Shown here piece by piece: positions 11,070 to 22,132 of a stretch of 64,000 nucleotides of DNA. Source of the DNA: Nymphaea colorata. Taxonomy: Eukaryota; Streptophyta; Magnoliopsida; Nymphaeales; Nymphaeaceae. Every line of letters starts with the position of its first letter. The first letter of the stretch is position 1. A program made the position numbers and the translations under genes. The notes beneath the pieces were generated by a model that ran no database searches, had not been told where the DNA came from, and was given only the letters and a program-made list of their open reading frames with translations. Location: positions 10,506,417 to 10,570,416 of the forward strand of contig NC_045149.1 in the NCBI RefSeq assembly GCF_008831285.2, in the 5' to 3' direction.

Positions 11070-11287
11070 TGTTACGTGCAGCCAAGGGAAAGGAGAGAAG
11101 AGAACGAGAGAGAGAGAGAGAGAACTTTCTATCGTATTGACTAAAGCTGCCCTAATCTCATGTTAAATGAGAATTAGGGTAAAGTAACAAATTATAAAAG
11201 AGGTCCATAAATAAATCCCTTATTTATAAAGAGCTGTTCCTAAACTCTTAAATATTCAAAATACCAACTAGCACATATTATTCAACA
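11070..11287 (-). repeat. Copia 1 LTR (5' LTR on the minus strand)
   Basis: 218 bp, TG...CA, pairs with 5904-6147. Its outer edge is four bases before the RAD54 VYQRQ exon. Confidence 0.9.
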
Positions 11288-11290
11288 CCG

Positions 11291-11515
11291 GTCTATCAAC
11301 GTCAAATTTCAAAAGAAGGCCTTCAGAAAGTAATTCAACAAGAGCAATTGGAAAACCTTGGACTGCAGGTATTTCATGTCATTGAGTTGTATAAAACCTT
11401 AATTGTGTGAATAATTTTTTAATTTCGTTCTTGATATTGGAGGTGAGATATTGTAGGCAAATCTTCTTTCTACAGAAAACTTGAGGGATCTTTTCACTCT
11501 GCATGCTAACATAAG
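11291..11515 (+). pseudogene. RAD54: RAD54 copy A: VYQRQ exon and LSTENLRDLF exon
   Basis: Exon 11291-11368 (VYQRQ to LGLQ) follows the Copia directly; its acceptor reads CCG instead of the CAG seen in copy B. Exon 11457-11515 (NLLSTENLRDLFTLHANIR) follows ttgtag. The equivalent acceptor in B is gcaggg, with one extra base, so the joining phase differs between the copies. Confidence 0.8.
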
Positions 11516-13638
11516 GTAATGTACTCCTAGTTTCTAATGTTCATGGAAAAAGCATGTCCTTTGGAAAGCCTATAAACAGTTTAAAGAATTTAATCCTTCA
11601 TAAATAAATACTTTTAATACTAAGCCATTGAATTTATCTGTGGTCTACTCAGAGAGTCGGGGATGGGGTATGAATGAACAATATTGTCTAAAATACTGCC
11701 TTTAGCACCAGGAATAAGGCTCACGATGAAACATAAATTTCACACCTATCATGGAGGTTATGGCAAGAAAGATGGTTAAGAAAGTCAATATCTTTTGAAA
11801 AGCTGGGTGTCAAAGGGGGACTTAGGTTTTCTCAGAAAGTAGGGCACAAAGAGATTGGGCAATGCAGGGTCTTGAGGGGGACGTAGGTTTTTTTCGGAAG
11901 TAGGGAACAAAGAAACATTGGGCTTGCATATAATCTTCTTGTACATCTGGTGCTCAAATTGCTCATGTTTACATGCTTATGGTGTGTTTCATGTAAGGAA
12001 GTTTTTAGTTGTAGGTATAGGATCAGAAGTGCAATGAAGCTTAATCCTCTAAATCTAATCTAACTTCACAAACGAAATGAATAATGAGTGAAGGAAATAG
12101 TGCATGGTTATGAATGAATGTTGCAACAGAAATGGGAAAAAACAAATATTAAGTAATTCTTGCTGTCATGGCTGAAAGAAGAAGAAACAGAAAAAACAAG
12201 AAGAAAGAAATAAAGGAAGGGAAAGGAAAGGAGAATCTGGAAGTGGATGAGAAAGGGTAAGAGAGAGAGCACTTGAAATAAGTTGAAGAGGTCGTTGGGC
12301 TTGGTGGATGGCCGGGCAAGAGTGCTAAGGGTGAAACCTATGCTAGGGCTGTTAGGGGCATGTCAAAGTGGAGGGAAAGTATGTGTGGAGAAGGTGAAAA
12401 TACTATGGTAGTAGGTCTAATCTTCTTTGTAACATTGTGAGATTCAATTTAGAATGGTTTATAATTGTGAATACAGCAATGTGTGAAGGGGCACCCAAAA
12501 AATCATGCTGAACCTAATTTTTGCACATAAATCTATACAGTTAAAAGCGCAAGGCATACTTAGGTGGAAGATCCCATGAAGAGGCTTAGGCGGGGACTAG
12601 GTGGCACCTAGTTAAGGCCTAGGCAGTTCCACTTAATAGAGAAAGTGGGGAAACATGGGGAGGGCAAAAGAGAAAAAGAGTAAGGAGGTTCTGAAGAGAG
12701 GATAGAAAAACTTTTAGGGTTCAAAACAAGAAAGAAAAACTTTTGTTTGGACTGACTCAGGCTAGCATTTAGCCTTTTAGGTATTGTCTGGTGCCTTGGC
12801 AGGTGTGAGACTGGGCTCCGTAGTACCTAGCCTGGCTTTCAGTCACCCAACCCATATTGGGTGCTTTATGGCTACCCAGTCTTCCCTCTGTTCATCTAAG
12901 AAAAGGTTTGTCTTAGCTCTTAATATACTAGGTTAGGTCATGGGCCTTCTGAGGAGCTATCAGGAGAAAAACATAATTTTGTGTCAGAAAAACCCGACAC
13001 ATTTTGTCTCGCTCCTCCTGCTACCCTCTTTTCTCTCCGAAGAGTCTAGCCTCAAGTACAATTGCACTCACCAGCCAGGGACTTGAGGTGTGTTAACACA
13101 AATATTACATAGTGGGAGTTAAAATATCTTCAAATGCTAAAATTATTTGAAACTGGTACTTTTGATGGTCTAATTAGTGATTCAGTTTGGGATCCAATAT
13201 GTTCAATTGGAAAAAAAGGTCCAAAGCACACTAATTATACAGGGTTCTGGCCAGCCTATCTATGGGTTATGGGGTCCTGGCAGATGCTACAGGCTCATGA
13301 ATGGGCCAGCCTGCCCATAGCCAGGTGTACATGGGAGCCTAGACACACTTTAGCTATGTGGGAAAGGAGCAAAAGAAAGAAAATTGGTCGTATCTGACCC
13401 CTATTGTGAAAAGCACAAAATAGTACATAATTCCCACCAATCGTGAATTAGTAGTTGGTTAACTTTTTTGAGGTCATATCTATGTAAATCAAAGGCTCAA
13501 GAGTATACCAATGGAGATGTGGCGGTGTATATATGTTGGTATAAAAGGGAGGCAGTAAAACTGTTAAACTAGGGCTGATTTTAGCTGAATCTATGTTGCC
13601 AGATGAAATATCATATCTTATGTTTCTCTTTCTACAAG
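11516..13638 (+). other. RAD54 copy A intron with a dispersed GCCTAGGC-type repeat
   Basis: No exon is seen. The stretch at about 12540-12900 is rich in CCTAGG/GGCCTAGGC motifs typical of a dispersed plant repeat, and both segmental copies carry it (B: 55250-55640). It was therefore present before the duplication. The site matching the Copia 3 insertion in B is intact here near 11535. Confidence 0.6.
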
Positions 13639-14038
13639 TTCGAAATTCATGAAAATATGAACTGTGCACGCTGCAATACCAACTATATGCAAGTCGAAGA
13701 TGGCATGAAAAGTCTGAAGGAGTATATATTTGAAAGAAGGGTGGCAGAAGATGAATGTCACACTGATCAGCAGGATGTTGATATTGGTGGATTTGCAAAG
13801 ATTGCTGGATGCCTTGAAAAGTTGAAAAATTCAGAGAAGCAAGTGGGTCATATTTGATAGTTTTTTTTTTTAATTAAATTTTCTTGCTCCTACGATAGTT
13901 GTTCTAATTCTGTTTCTTGTTGTAATCCTTTCTTTCCAGCTGGGAAGACCTCTTGAGGAGGACTTAGCAAGCTGGGGGCATCATTCCTCTTCAACTACTG
14001 TTCCTGACGTGATTCTTCAAGCTTCAGCTGGTGAAGAG
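13639..14038 (+). pseudogene. RAD54: RAD54 copy A: EIHENMNC exon and LGRPLEEDL exon
   Basis: Exon 13639-13842 encodes EIHENMNCARC to LKNSEKQ with donor gtgggt. Exon 13940-14038 follows tttccag, encodes LGRPLEEDLASWGHH to SAGEE and has donor gtaacc. Both are open. They match the RAD54 C-terminal region after the helicase core. Confidence 0.85.
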
Positions 14039-16236
14039 GTAACCTTTGGGTTTCATTCTTTTTCTAGTTTTGCCTTTTTTTTATTTTTTTCCTTGCTTTG
14101 CTTGCCAGCTTTTATAGGAATCATTCTTATCTAAATTAAAGACAATCAATTCTTGTCAACCTAGTGCTGCAGGCAGTGTTTTCATTTAATGCAGACAAAA
14201 AGTGGACTCCATAAGCTATTCTTTATCTCGCTGTCCACTTGTTGCGTTCTTTCTGACATTCTACCATAGTTGTACTTGTCATTATTGACAATTTCCTGAA
14301 AAGCTTGACTATCTTAACATTCTTGTTTGATTTAAATCAATTCTTGCTGTCATGCATACTTCAATTGAAGAACAAGATCAGTTGTTTCATGCTGACATTA
14401 AATTAAGAACGTCTATGCATTGAACACAGGATTGTTGTTGTCTAAGGGCAAAATTAGTTCACATGGTTGTTGGAAAGAATCTGAAGATGCTTTTGGTAGA
14501 TGGTCAAGCCCGTTATGTTATTTGATGCCTTCTACATTACTTCAACCACTCGATACCTAAGGGCAAACACTTGCTGTTATCTGTTTGTCTTTTGAACTGT
14601 GAACCGAGCTGCTAAAACAGGGACCAAGGTAAAGAAAACATACGTTCTTTCTTTTCATTGGACTGGACATCTATCTTTTTCAAATGCCTACACAATTCAG
14701 GTATGGGAAAAAGTTGAAGGAGTTGAACAAGCAAGAGAAGTTGAAGAGGGATAGGTGCATAAAATTTTCAATTTTCTCTCTCTCTCTCATTCTCTGGGAT
14801 GGGATTCTAAATAGAGCTCGCTGCTCCTCCTTGTCCCTTTTTAAAGGTGGGACAAATGTCCCACCTTCTTTCCCATTTTCTTTGTAACCTAATTCCTTGA
14901 CTGTTTTGGGAATCTAGATTCTTAGTTTGTTTAGGAAACTTAGTTCCCTAATTGTTTTTAGGAACATACATTCCTAATTTCAATTGTGGCACCTCCTCTT
15001 TCCTTTTTCTGTAGTAAGTCCTTTTTGGCAAAAACAATTTACTAGAACATGTTTTCATCAAATAAACTATTCTTCAAGTCTTATTATCTGACCAATTTCA
15101 ATTTAAATCAACTAGCATGGATGAATTCGTAAACTGCTATAGAGAATTACGAGAGGTTTAACACATGCCAAGGGGGACAATATTGTGTAGATACTCCTTC
15201 TAATACTAGTGGCACAAGATGATGTACCTTGCCATTGACGCAACAAAAAGGAAGGAAATCATGTGAAGTTGATGTATCTTGTATTTTCCAGTCATAAGTC
15301 TTAATGTTTTCTGCAATGCTGATTTGTGAACTATTTGGAAAATGAAACATGAAGCACTATTCTTCTACTCTTGGTAACTCCTAATTTCGTGAAAAATATG
15401 GTTGGTACTATCTAGTTCAGTGGCATGTTTAGGTTTCAGCTGTGGTTTCTCTGCCTTGTCGGCTACCAGGAAGTCACATGCTGCTGTTCTGGCAGCTTCC
15501 ATTTCTCACTGTTGAGAGCTTATTGCCATTGTGCTTCATCTAGCAGTTCATTGACCAAGAACTAAAACACGAAACCCATTGCAAGTCACTCAGCCTCATT
15601 GTGATGGGACAATGATGCATTCCAGGTTCACTTACGGTATATCACAATATGGCACCATAACTTGCTCCAGTTCATTGTCTATGTTATGCCATTATATGAT
15701 GGTTCCTATTTTGTCAATCATGCAACTCGACATTCATGTATTGAATCACTATAATTTAGTCTATTGCGTTGCAAGATTGTGTAATGTTTTCGAAAAAAGT
15801 TTGTTTGCTTGTGAGGGTTTTTCATGAAAAACATAATTATTTAAGGACCCTGTTAATGATATCACCATATTCCAGGTGATGCTCCCTGCAACTTCTGATA
15901 TATCTGGGGTTCTCATTTAGTGAGACAATGCTGATAATTAAGTTGTTTTTTGACATTGCCATCATTATTATCGTTATTCAGCATTGATATTTTGTGAGGG
16001 AATTGTAGCAATCTCTCCATCCTTTACCATGGTGTCTGTTAAATGAAGAACAACGAACCCTCTTTTCCATCAAGTACTGTAATAATTGAGCTGCTTTTAT
16101 TTAGTCTGATGTGCTATGGCATGCTGCCGCTAGTTAATTTTTGTTGTTCTTTCTAGCTAGTTGTATTTGCTTGCAAATCACCATTTTTTTCCTATCTCCA
16201 TGGGCATAAGTTTGTCATGTTGGTTTATGTATATGC
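14039..16236 (+). other. RAD54 copy A intron, 5' part
   Basis: Aligns with B 56770-58990. No exon, RNA gene or mobile-element end was recognised. B differs by a (TC)n expansion near 57507. Confidence 0.5.
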
Positions 16237-16991
16237 ATTATTGTCACACCCCAACCTTTTGACCCTCAAACAATTTTTTTTTTCTAAACATAAAGCACTG
16301 AGGTGCGACTACACAACAATTGAAAAAGGAGGGAGCTATGCCATTCAAAACAATGGGGCAACTTTCATTTATATAACAAATTCAATTCGTACAACATCAC
16401 ATCTATGTGTATGACAAAAATGCCCCCAAACAATAAAATTGATGTCTAACATAGACAGGACATTAATATAACCAAAACAAGATGCATCGGCACTACAAAA
16501 TACCCAAAACCTCTCCAGTAGAATGTGAGTAGAGCCATCTGATCAACCTGCTGTCTCAGGTCTGCCAAAACTTGAAAAAGAAAAACAACTGAAGGCTTAG
16601 CCTTCGCAGTATGGCAACAAGCCAGGAAAATCCCTAACCCTCTTAGGTAGGGCTAAAATTTGAGATAATCACAATTATAAAAACAATCTATCATCATGTC
16701 GTGTTAGGGCATAGCCACATCATTTGCCAAGAAGGCCTCTAACATAGACCACGACATGTAAAGGCCACTCGATGGCCACAGTAACATGTTTTCAATTCAC
16801 ATGCAAGACACAAATAAACATATCATTTCATTCATATCATTCACATGCACAATTGCATTCTTCTCATTTACTTTAACTAGGAAACAATTTACTATCATGT
16901 TATGATAGGGCATACAGTCACATAACTTGTCAAGAAGCCCCTCACATATACCACAACATGCAAAGGTCAAGCAAAGGCCACAATATCTCTG

Positions 16992-17275
16992 TAGAAACAC
17001 GCAACATACGAAGGAAGAAAAAAGGAACACATGGTATACGCGGAAAAACCTCAGAAAGAGGAAAAAACCACAGGGAAGCTCTAACCTAGGTGCACCACCG
17101 CAACCCTAGGAGAGAGAAAATCTATTCACTTAACTTAACAATTACACGTAAGTGAAGAATATATAAGAGGGAGAGAAAGAATGCCGCCTAGGGTACCGAG
17201 CCAGCCTCGTTACCCATGCCCCATGGGACCGGGTCCAGATATGGACCCGATTCCCCATTACAATCTATTTTAACA
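16992..17275 (-). repeat. Copia 2 LTR (3' LTR on the minus strand)
   Basis: 284 bp, TG...CA, pairs with 21843-22127. Confidence 0.9.
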
Positions 17276-17808
17276 CTCCCCCTCAAGCTTGGCATACATG
17301 TCAAACATGCCAAGCTTGCTAACATTTTTCTCAAATTGAGATGTACATAAAGACTTAGTTAAGACATCAGCAACTTGATCTTCAGACTTCATATACGGCA
17401 GGATCAACTCCTTTGAATCTATGCGTTCCCGTATGAAGTGGCGATCGATCTCCACATGTTTGGTTCTGTCGTGCAGAATTGGATTGTTTGCCAAGTTAAT
17501 AGCCGACTTGTTGTCACAATACATCTTCATCTTCTCTTCCATTTTCACCCCAATATCTGCTAAAAGAATTTTGAGCCATAACATTTCTGTAACCCCCATA
17601 GCAACCGCCCTGTATTCAGCCTCAGCACTGGACCTGGAACAAACTTCTTGTCTTTTACTTCTCCATACCACCAGGTTACCTCCAAAAAAGATGCAGTATC
17701 ATGTGGTAGACCTTCTAGTATCTGTGCATCCTGCCCAGTCGGCGTCAGAGTATCCTTCAATGCTGAGTTGACCTTGTCGAGTATAGAGCAGTCATTTCCG
17801 TGGGTCAT
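17270..17808 (-). pseudogene. Copia 2 RNase H, frameshifted
   Basis: Two overlapping pieces. 17270-17671 carries SRSSAEAEYRAVAMGV, YCDNKSAINLANNP and DRTKHVEIDRHFIRERI. 17560-17808 carries the DTLTPTGQDAQ region in a shifted frame. The upstream Pol frame ends at a stop near 17792. The order matches Copia 3. Confidence 0.85.
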
Positions 17809-20800
17809 TCTTTAAGTATCCCAATACTCTTTCAGCACTTTTCCAATGACAATCAGTAGGGGCATGCATAAACTGACTTAACACACCCACAGCATACGTA
17901 ATATCCGGGCGAGTAACAGTGAGATAAATGAGTTTACCAACCATCCGCTCATACCTCCCTTTTCCTTTCTCATCCAAGATCGTCCCAGTTTTGATACTTA
18001 TCCTTGTGTCAGACTCCATTGGAGTAAGAAAGGGCCTGCATCCCAGTTTACCTGTCTCTTTTAGAAGATCCAAAGTGTATTTCCTTTGGCTCATAACAAG
18101 TCCAGTCTCAGATCGTGCGATCTCAATTCCCAAAAAATAACTCAATTTACCCAGATCTTTGAGATCGAATTCAGCAGCTAACGTTTCTTTCATCTTCCTT
18201 TTTTCTTCTTCGTCATCACCTGTGACAGTCATATCATCAACATAAAGGCTCACCAGACCATTTCTCTGCTTGATGAAGAGGGTGTGATCACCATTTCCCT
18301 GTTTATATCCATTAGTCTTCATCACAACCCTTAGTCTTTCAAACCATGCTCTAGGGGACTGCTTGAGACCATACAATGCTTTCTTGAGATAACAACACTT
18401 TCCGTTCTGCGCATATCCAGGCGGCATGCTCATATAGACTTCTTCCTCAAGGTGACCATTCAAGAAGGCGTTCTTGACATCAAGTTGGTCCATGCTCCAC
18501 TTCTTTTGCACTGCCAGAGCTAAGACGACCCTTACTATCTTCAGTTTAGCAACGGGAGCGAACGTCTCAAGATAGTCAATCCCATATTTCTGGCTAAACC
18601 CCTTTGCAATGAGACGAGCTTTATAGCGTTCTACAGTGCCATCAGGTTTGTACTTCACAGTAAACACCCACTTGGAACTAACTAAGTGAGTTTCGTTGGG
18701 AATATCAACAACCTCCCACGTATTGTTCTTGACCAGGGCGTCCATCTCCTCTGTCATGGCCTGTAACCATTTAGGATCCTCCCTGGCATATTCCACTGAC
18801 CTGAGAATAATAGCCATAGATAAAGAGGTAATAAAGCACTTATAGTCTTTACTGAGTTTAGCATACGAAACAAATCTCTGAATAGGATGAGAAGTACATG
18901 ACCTGGTGCCTTTGCGCAGGGCTATGGGAAGATCTTCATTCATTGGACTTGGATCATCCGGGGAGCTCACAAGATTGTGATTGGTAACATCAACAACCTC
19001 CATCACATCCTTCTTCTTCCTGTTGTATACCTGACCAAACAAATGATCACGGGACTGTTCTTCCACAGGGCCCCCCTCCATCTGACTGTCTCTGTCCTCA
19101 CTGACTGTGTCTACCACACTCGAAGAACTAGCCGTGTAATCCAAGAAATCCGTGAACTGAATCAACTGATGCGAAGAATACTCTTCCACTCTCTCACCTA
19201 GACATTCCCCCTGAAGAGGATTTACAGGAAAGTATGTCTCATGTTCATGAAAGGTAACATCCCTGGAGACATATACTCTGGAAGTGCTAGGATCGACACA
19301 CTTGTATCCCTTCTGGGTGAAGGAATACCCCAGAAAGACCGCTTTGATGGACCGAGGATCAAGTTTCTTGAGAATGAGACTATGATCATGGACAAAGCAA
19401 ACACACCCAAACACCCGAGGGGTCAAAGGCCAGGGATTCTGAGTAAGCCACAAAACAGAATAAGGGGAATGACCATTCAACACACGAGTAGGCATACGAT
19501 TAATGAGATGAGCACTAGTGAGAAGTGCATCACCCCAGTACTGCTTAGGGACACGACGTTGAAACATAATGGCCCGGGTGACATTTAACAAATGACGGTT
19601 CTTCCTTTCAGCCATGCCATTCTGAGGAGGTGTGTAGCTACAGGATGTTTCATGTATAATACCCTTGCTTCGCAAGAAGTCATCAAGGGATTGGGAGACA
19701 TACTCTCGAGCATTGTCAGTACGAAGGGCCTGAACATAGGTCTGGAATTGAGTTTCAACAAATGCAACGAAGTTTTTGACAATGCCGGGAACTTCACTAC
19801 ATTCTTTCAACAAATACACGAACGTACACCGAGAGTAGTCATCAATAAGAGTTATGAAATAATGAAAACCACGACAAGTGGGTACTCCCGAAGGACCCCA
19901 AACATTAGAGTGAACCAAAGCAAATGGACGGCTGGTTTTATTGAACGAAATAAGGTACGAGGCCGTAACATGCTTAGACAATTGACACACTTCACAGGCG
20001 AAGGTGTCCAAAGAAACAGACTGAAACATCTTAAGAAACAACTGTTTAATCAACTGAAAAGGAAGATGACCAAGTCTCTCGTGCCAGCGCATAATAACAG
20101 ATCTGTCCTCCACGCCAGACAACTGTCCAATGGTGGCTGAAATCAAAGCAGAAGCAACCTGTACTGGCATTCTGTAGAGACCATCAATAGCCGAACCAAT
20201 CCCAATCTTCTGCCCCGTCCCCAAGTCCTGCAGGAAACAACGATCAGTAGAGAATATTAGATTACAGTTTAGCTCTTTGGTAATACTGCTGACAGATAAC
20301 AAATTTACGGGAATATTGGGAACATGCAGGGCATTATGAAGACAATATTTGTTCAGTAATGATAAACTCCCTTTTCCAGCCACAGAAATAGAAGAACCAT
20401 CAGCCATAGAAACACGCTGTTGCCCATAAGTCAACTTGTATTCTTGAAACATCTTAGGGTTCCCAGTCGTATGATGAGTAGCCCCACTGTCAACAATCCA
20501 ATCACCGAGAGAGGAATTACCTTGATCACTAGTAGCAACAAGAGCCTGAGCTAACTTAGCTCCATCAGACGTAGATGTCCTCTGACGTAGTAGAAAGACG
20601 ACTGATATAAGCTTGTAGTTCCTTGATTTGATCCGGGGAAAGCCTCGACTTTTCACCACTTGAAGAACCACTCTGATTTGAGTCCTGCACAAGAGAACCT
20701 CGCCGACTAGATGGAGGGTGACCACTAACAAGTCTCTTCTCAGGGTGAAGATCCCAACAAAAGTCAACAGAATGTCCTGACTTGTGACAATGGGTACATC

Positions 20801-20875
20801 GCCTAACAGGGCGCTGGCCAGGCACAGAAGAACGGCTAACAAAGGCCGAGGGACCACTCCCATGACTGGGGTCAA
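17792..20875 (-). CDS. Copia 2 Pol: protease, integrase, reverse transcriptase
   Basis: A 1027-residue frame whose first roughly 100 residues are a shifted reading of gag. Real Pol starts near the protease site DWIVDSGATHHTTG. Integrase shows HERLGHLPFQL...CEVCQLSKH and a DDE core (NVWGPSG, RTDNAREY, GMAERKNRH). RT shows KWVFTVKYKPDG, DVKNAFLNGHLEEEVYM, LKKALYGLKQSPRAW and a catalytic YVDD. Compared with Copia 3 three residues are missing directly before YVDD (an in-frame 9-nt deletion near 18245), likely damaging the RT palm. Integrase and most of RT are otherwise open. Confidence 0.9.
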   Translation of the reverse strand: MTPVMGVVPRPLLAVLLCLASALLGDVPIVTSQDILLTFVGIFTLRRDLLVVTLHLVGEVLLCRTQIRVVLQVVKSRGFPRIKSRNYKLISVVFLLRQRTSTSDGAKLAQALVATSDQGNSSLGDWIVDSGATHHTTGNPKMFQEYKLTYGQQRVSMADGSSISVAGKGSLSLLNKYCLHNALHVPNIPVNLLSVSSITKELNCNLIFSTDRCFLQDLGTGQKIGIGSAIDGLYRMPVQVASALISATIGQLSGVEDRSVIMRWHERLGHLPFQLIKQLFLKMFQSVSLDTFACEVCQLSKHVTASYLISFNKTSRPFALVHSNVWGPSGVPTCRGFHYFITLIDDYSRCTFVYLLKECSEVPGIVKNFVAFVETQFQTYVQALRTDNAREYVSQSLDDFLRSKGIIHETSCSYTPPQNGMAERKNRHLLNVTRAIMFQRRVPKQYWGDALLTSAHLINRMPTRVLNGHSPYSVLWLTQNPWPLTPRVFGCVCFVHDHSLILKKLDPRSIKAVFLGYSFTQKGYKCVDPSTSRVYVSRDVTFHEHETYFPVNPLQGECLGERVEEYSSHQLIQFTDFLDYTASSSSVVDTVSEDRDSQMEGGPVEEQSRDHLFGQVYNRKKKDVMEVVDVTNHNLVSSPDDPSPMNEDLPIALRKGTRSCTSHPIQRFVSYAKLSKDYKCFITSLSMAIILRSVEYAREDPKWLQAMTEEMDALVKNNTWEVVDIPNETHLVSSKWVFTVKYKPDGTVERYKARLIAKGFSQKYGIDYLETFAPVAKLKIVRVVLALAVQKKWSMDQLDVKNAFLNGHLEEEVYMSMPPGYAQNGKCCYLKKALYGLKQSPRAWFERLRVVMKTNGYKQGNGDHTLFIKQRNGLVSLYVDDMTVTGDDEEEKRKMKETLAAEFDLKDLGKLSYFLGIEIARSETGLVMSQRKYTLDLLKETGKLGCRPFLTPMESDTRISIKTGTILDEKGKGRYERMVGKLIYLTVTRPDITYAVGVLSQFMHAPTDCHWKSAERVLGYLKNDPRK

Positions 20876-21557
20876 TCTGCATCACTTGGCGTCTTTGTTC
20901 CTCGGATTCCACTCTGGCATATACATCTTCTATTCCAGGAATCTCATCACAGTTGAGAATTTGACTCCGAATGGATTCATATTCATCACGCAAGCCTCCA
21001 AGGAAAAGGAACGTCCGGTCCATCCATTCCTTTTCCCAGTACCGGGCATGATCGGAACCACAGTCCCAGTTATCATTCACATGATAATCAAGTTCCTCCC
21101 ACTTAGTTTTCAGGGCTGCATAGAAGGAGGCAACAGACAAGTCACCCTGTTTCAGAGAATAAATACTGCGTTTAATCTGGTACATACGCAGAACCCTTTT
21201 CTTGCGACCATACATCCTCGCAAGCACAATCCACATATCAAACGAAGTCGGCTTCCGCAGAATAAGAGGCTGAATATCAGCGGACACAGAGCTGATGATC
21301 CACACCTTAACCTGACTGTCTTCCAACACCCAAGTCGCCCATTGAGGATCAGTTTTGCTGGGTGCCGGTTTGTCGCCTGTGATATAGGGGAGACGACCAC
21401 GGCTCGTTATCCCAATCTCGAGAGCAGCAGACCAAGAGAGATAGTTATCTTTAGTCAGACGAATGGGCGTGACCTGGACCGGCAAGTTCTCGCTCTTGAG
21501 AGCGCTGCCCGTGTCAAAGGCCACATCACTTTTAGGTGCGATCTCTTCCGCCATCAC
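20565..21557 (-). CDS. Copia 2 gag polyprotein
   Basis: A 330-residue frame starting MMAEEIAPK, with the Copia gag core (DNYLSWSAALEIGI, RSIYSLKQGDLSVASFY, TFLFLGGLRDEYE) and the knuckle CTHCHKSGHSVDFC (CX2CX4HX4C). In Copia 3 the same region continues without interruption into protease; here a small indel near 20590 moves protease to another frame. The start lies about 280 bases inside the 5' LTR, as expected for a leader with the primer site. Confidence 0.9.
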   Translation of the reverse strand: MMAEEIAPKSDVAFDTGSALKSENLPVQVTPIRLTKDNYLSWSAALEIGITSRGRLPYITGDKPAPSKTDPQWATWVLEDSQVKVWIISSVSADIQPLILRKPTSFDMWIVLARMYGRKKRVLRMYQIKRSIYSLKQGDLSVASFYAALKTKWEELDYHVNDNWDCGSDHARYWEKEWMDRTFLFLGGLRDEYESIRSQILNCDEIPGIEDVYARVESEEQRRQVMQIDPSHGSGPSAFVSRSSVPGQRPVRRCTHCHKSGHSVDFCWDLHPEKRLVSGHPPSSRRGSLVQDSNQSGSSSGEKSRLSPDQIKELQAYISRLSTTSEDIYV

Positions 21558-21832
21558 AAGCAGTCAAGTCAGACGCAACACCAGGCAGCAACAAGACGAC
21601 ACAGCAGCGGCTGAAACGCCAGTGCCACACGGAAACCAAGGCAACGATGAGAGGCGTGACGGCACTGGATCGTCCGACGGCGGCGGCGCAAAAAGAACTT
21701 CGACAGCAGCTGCGCGGAAACTGGCGGCGCAGGAAACCCCAACGACGGCCGAAAAAAAACTCCAAAGGCGGCAGTGGCGCAGGGACGATGGCGGAAACAC
21801 GAGATGCAAACGAACGATCTCACCAACCTGAA

Positions 21833-21842
21833 TCTGATACCA
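21833..21842 (-). promoter_or_regulatory. Copia 2 primer-binding site
   Basis: TGGTATCAGA on the minus strand, adjacent to the 5' LTR and complementary to initiator tRNA-Met; the next bases diverge from the full 12-mer. Confidence 0.85.
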
Positions 21843-22127
21843 TGTAGAAACACGCAACACACGAAGGAAGAAGAAAGGAACACACGGTATACGTGGAAAA
21901 ACCGCAGAAAGAGGAAAAAACCACGGGGAAGCTCTAACCTAGGTGTACCACCGCAACCCTAGGAGAGAGAAAATCTATTCACTTAACTTAACAATCACAC
22001 GTAAGTGAAGAATATATAAGAGGGAGAGAAAGAATGCCGCCTAGGGTATCGAGCCAGCCTCGGTACCTGTGCCCATGGGACCGGGTCCAGATATGGACCT
22101 GGTTCCCCATTACAATCTATTTTAACA
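21843..22127 (-). repeat. Copia 2 LTR (5' LTR on the minus strand)
   Basis: 285 bp, pairs with 16992-17275. Differences are mostly transitions. Confidence 0.9.
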
Positions 22128-22132
22128 ATCTC

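Larger units (their letters stand above)
5904..11287 (-). mobile_element. Ty1/Copia LTR retrotransposon 1, full length but degenerate
   Basis: Paired LTRs at 5904-6147 and 11070-11287 (TG...CA) flank a 4.9-kb interior whose genes read on the minus strand. A tRNA-Met primer site touches the upstream LTR (11058-11069) and a polypurine tract touches the downstream one (6148-6159). Order gag, protease, integrase, RT, RNase H is that of Copia. Target duplication is CAGGT (5899-5903) against CCGGT (11288-11292), one mismatch; copy B keeps the uninterrupted site near 48852-48860. Stops and frameshifts break gag and the N-terminal RT, so it is not autonomous. The LTRs differ at roughly 10 positions plus indels. 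Confidence 0.95.
16992..22127 (-). mobile_element. Ty1/Copia LTR retrotransposon 2, nested
   Basis: LTRs 16992-17275 and 21843-22127 flank minus-strand gag and pol. The target duplication ATCTC is perfect (16987-16991 and 22128-22132) and lies inside the solo LTR. The primer site touches the 5' LTR (21833-21842) and a polypurine tract is at 17276-17287. It is the same family as Copia 3 in copy B; proteins align along their whole length. Its LTRs differ at about 14 positions against 5 for Copia 3, so it looks older. Pol carries frameshifts at the gag-pol and RT-RNase H borders. Confidence 0.95.

Noticed and set aside
19241-20140. Plus-strand open frames opposite Copia 2 Pol
   Set aside because: They lie antisense to a well-supported integrase and protease frame and show no motif of their own; the same holds opposite Copia 3 (51355-51816).
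21564-21883. Cysteine-rich frames in the Copia 2 leader
   Set aside because: They lie between the 5' LTR and gag in GC-rich leader sequence and overlap the LTR; no family resemblance.
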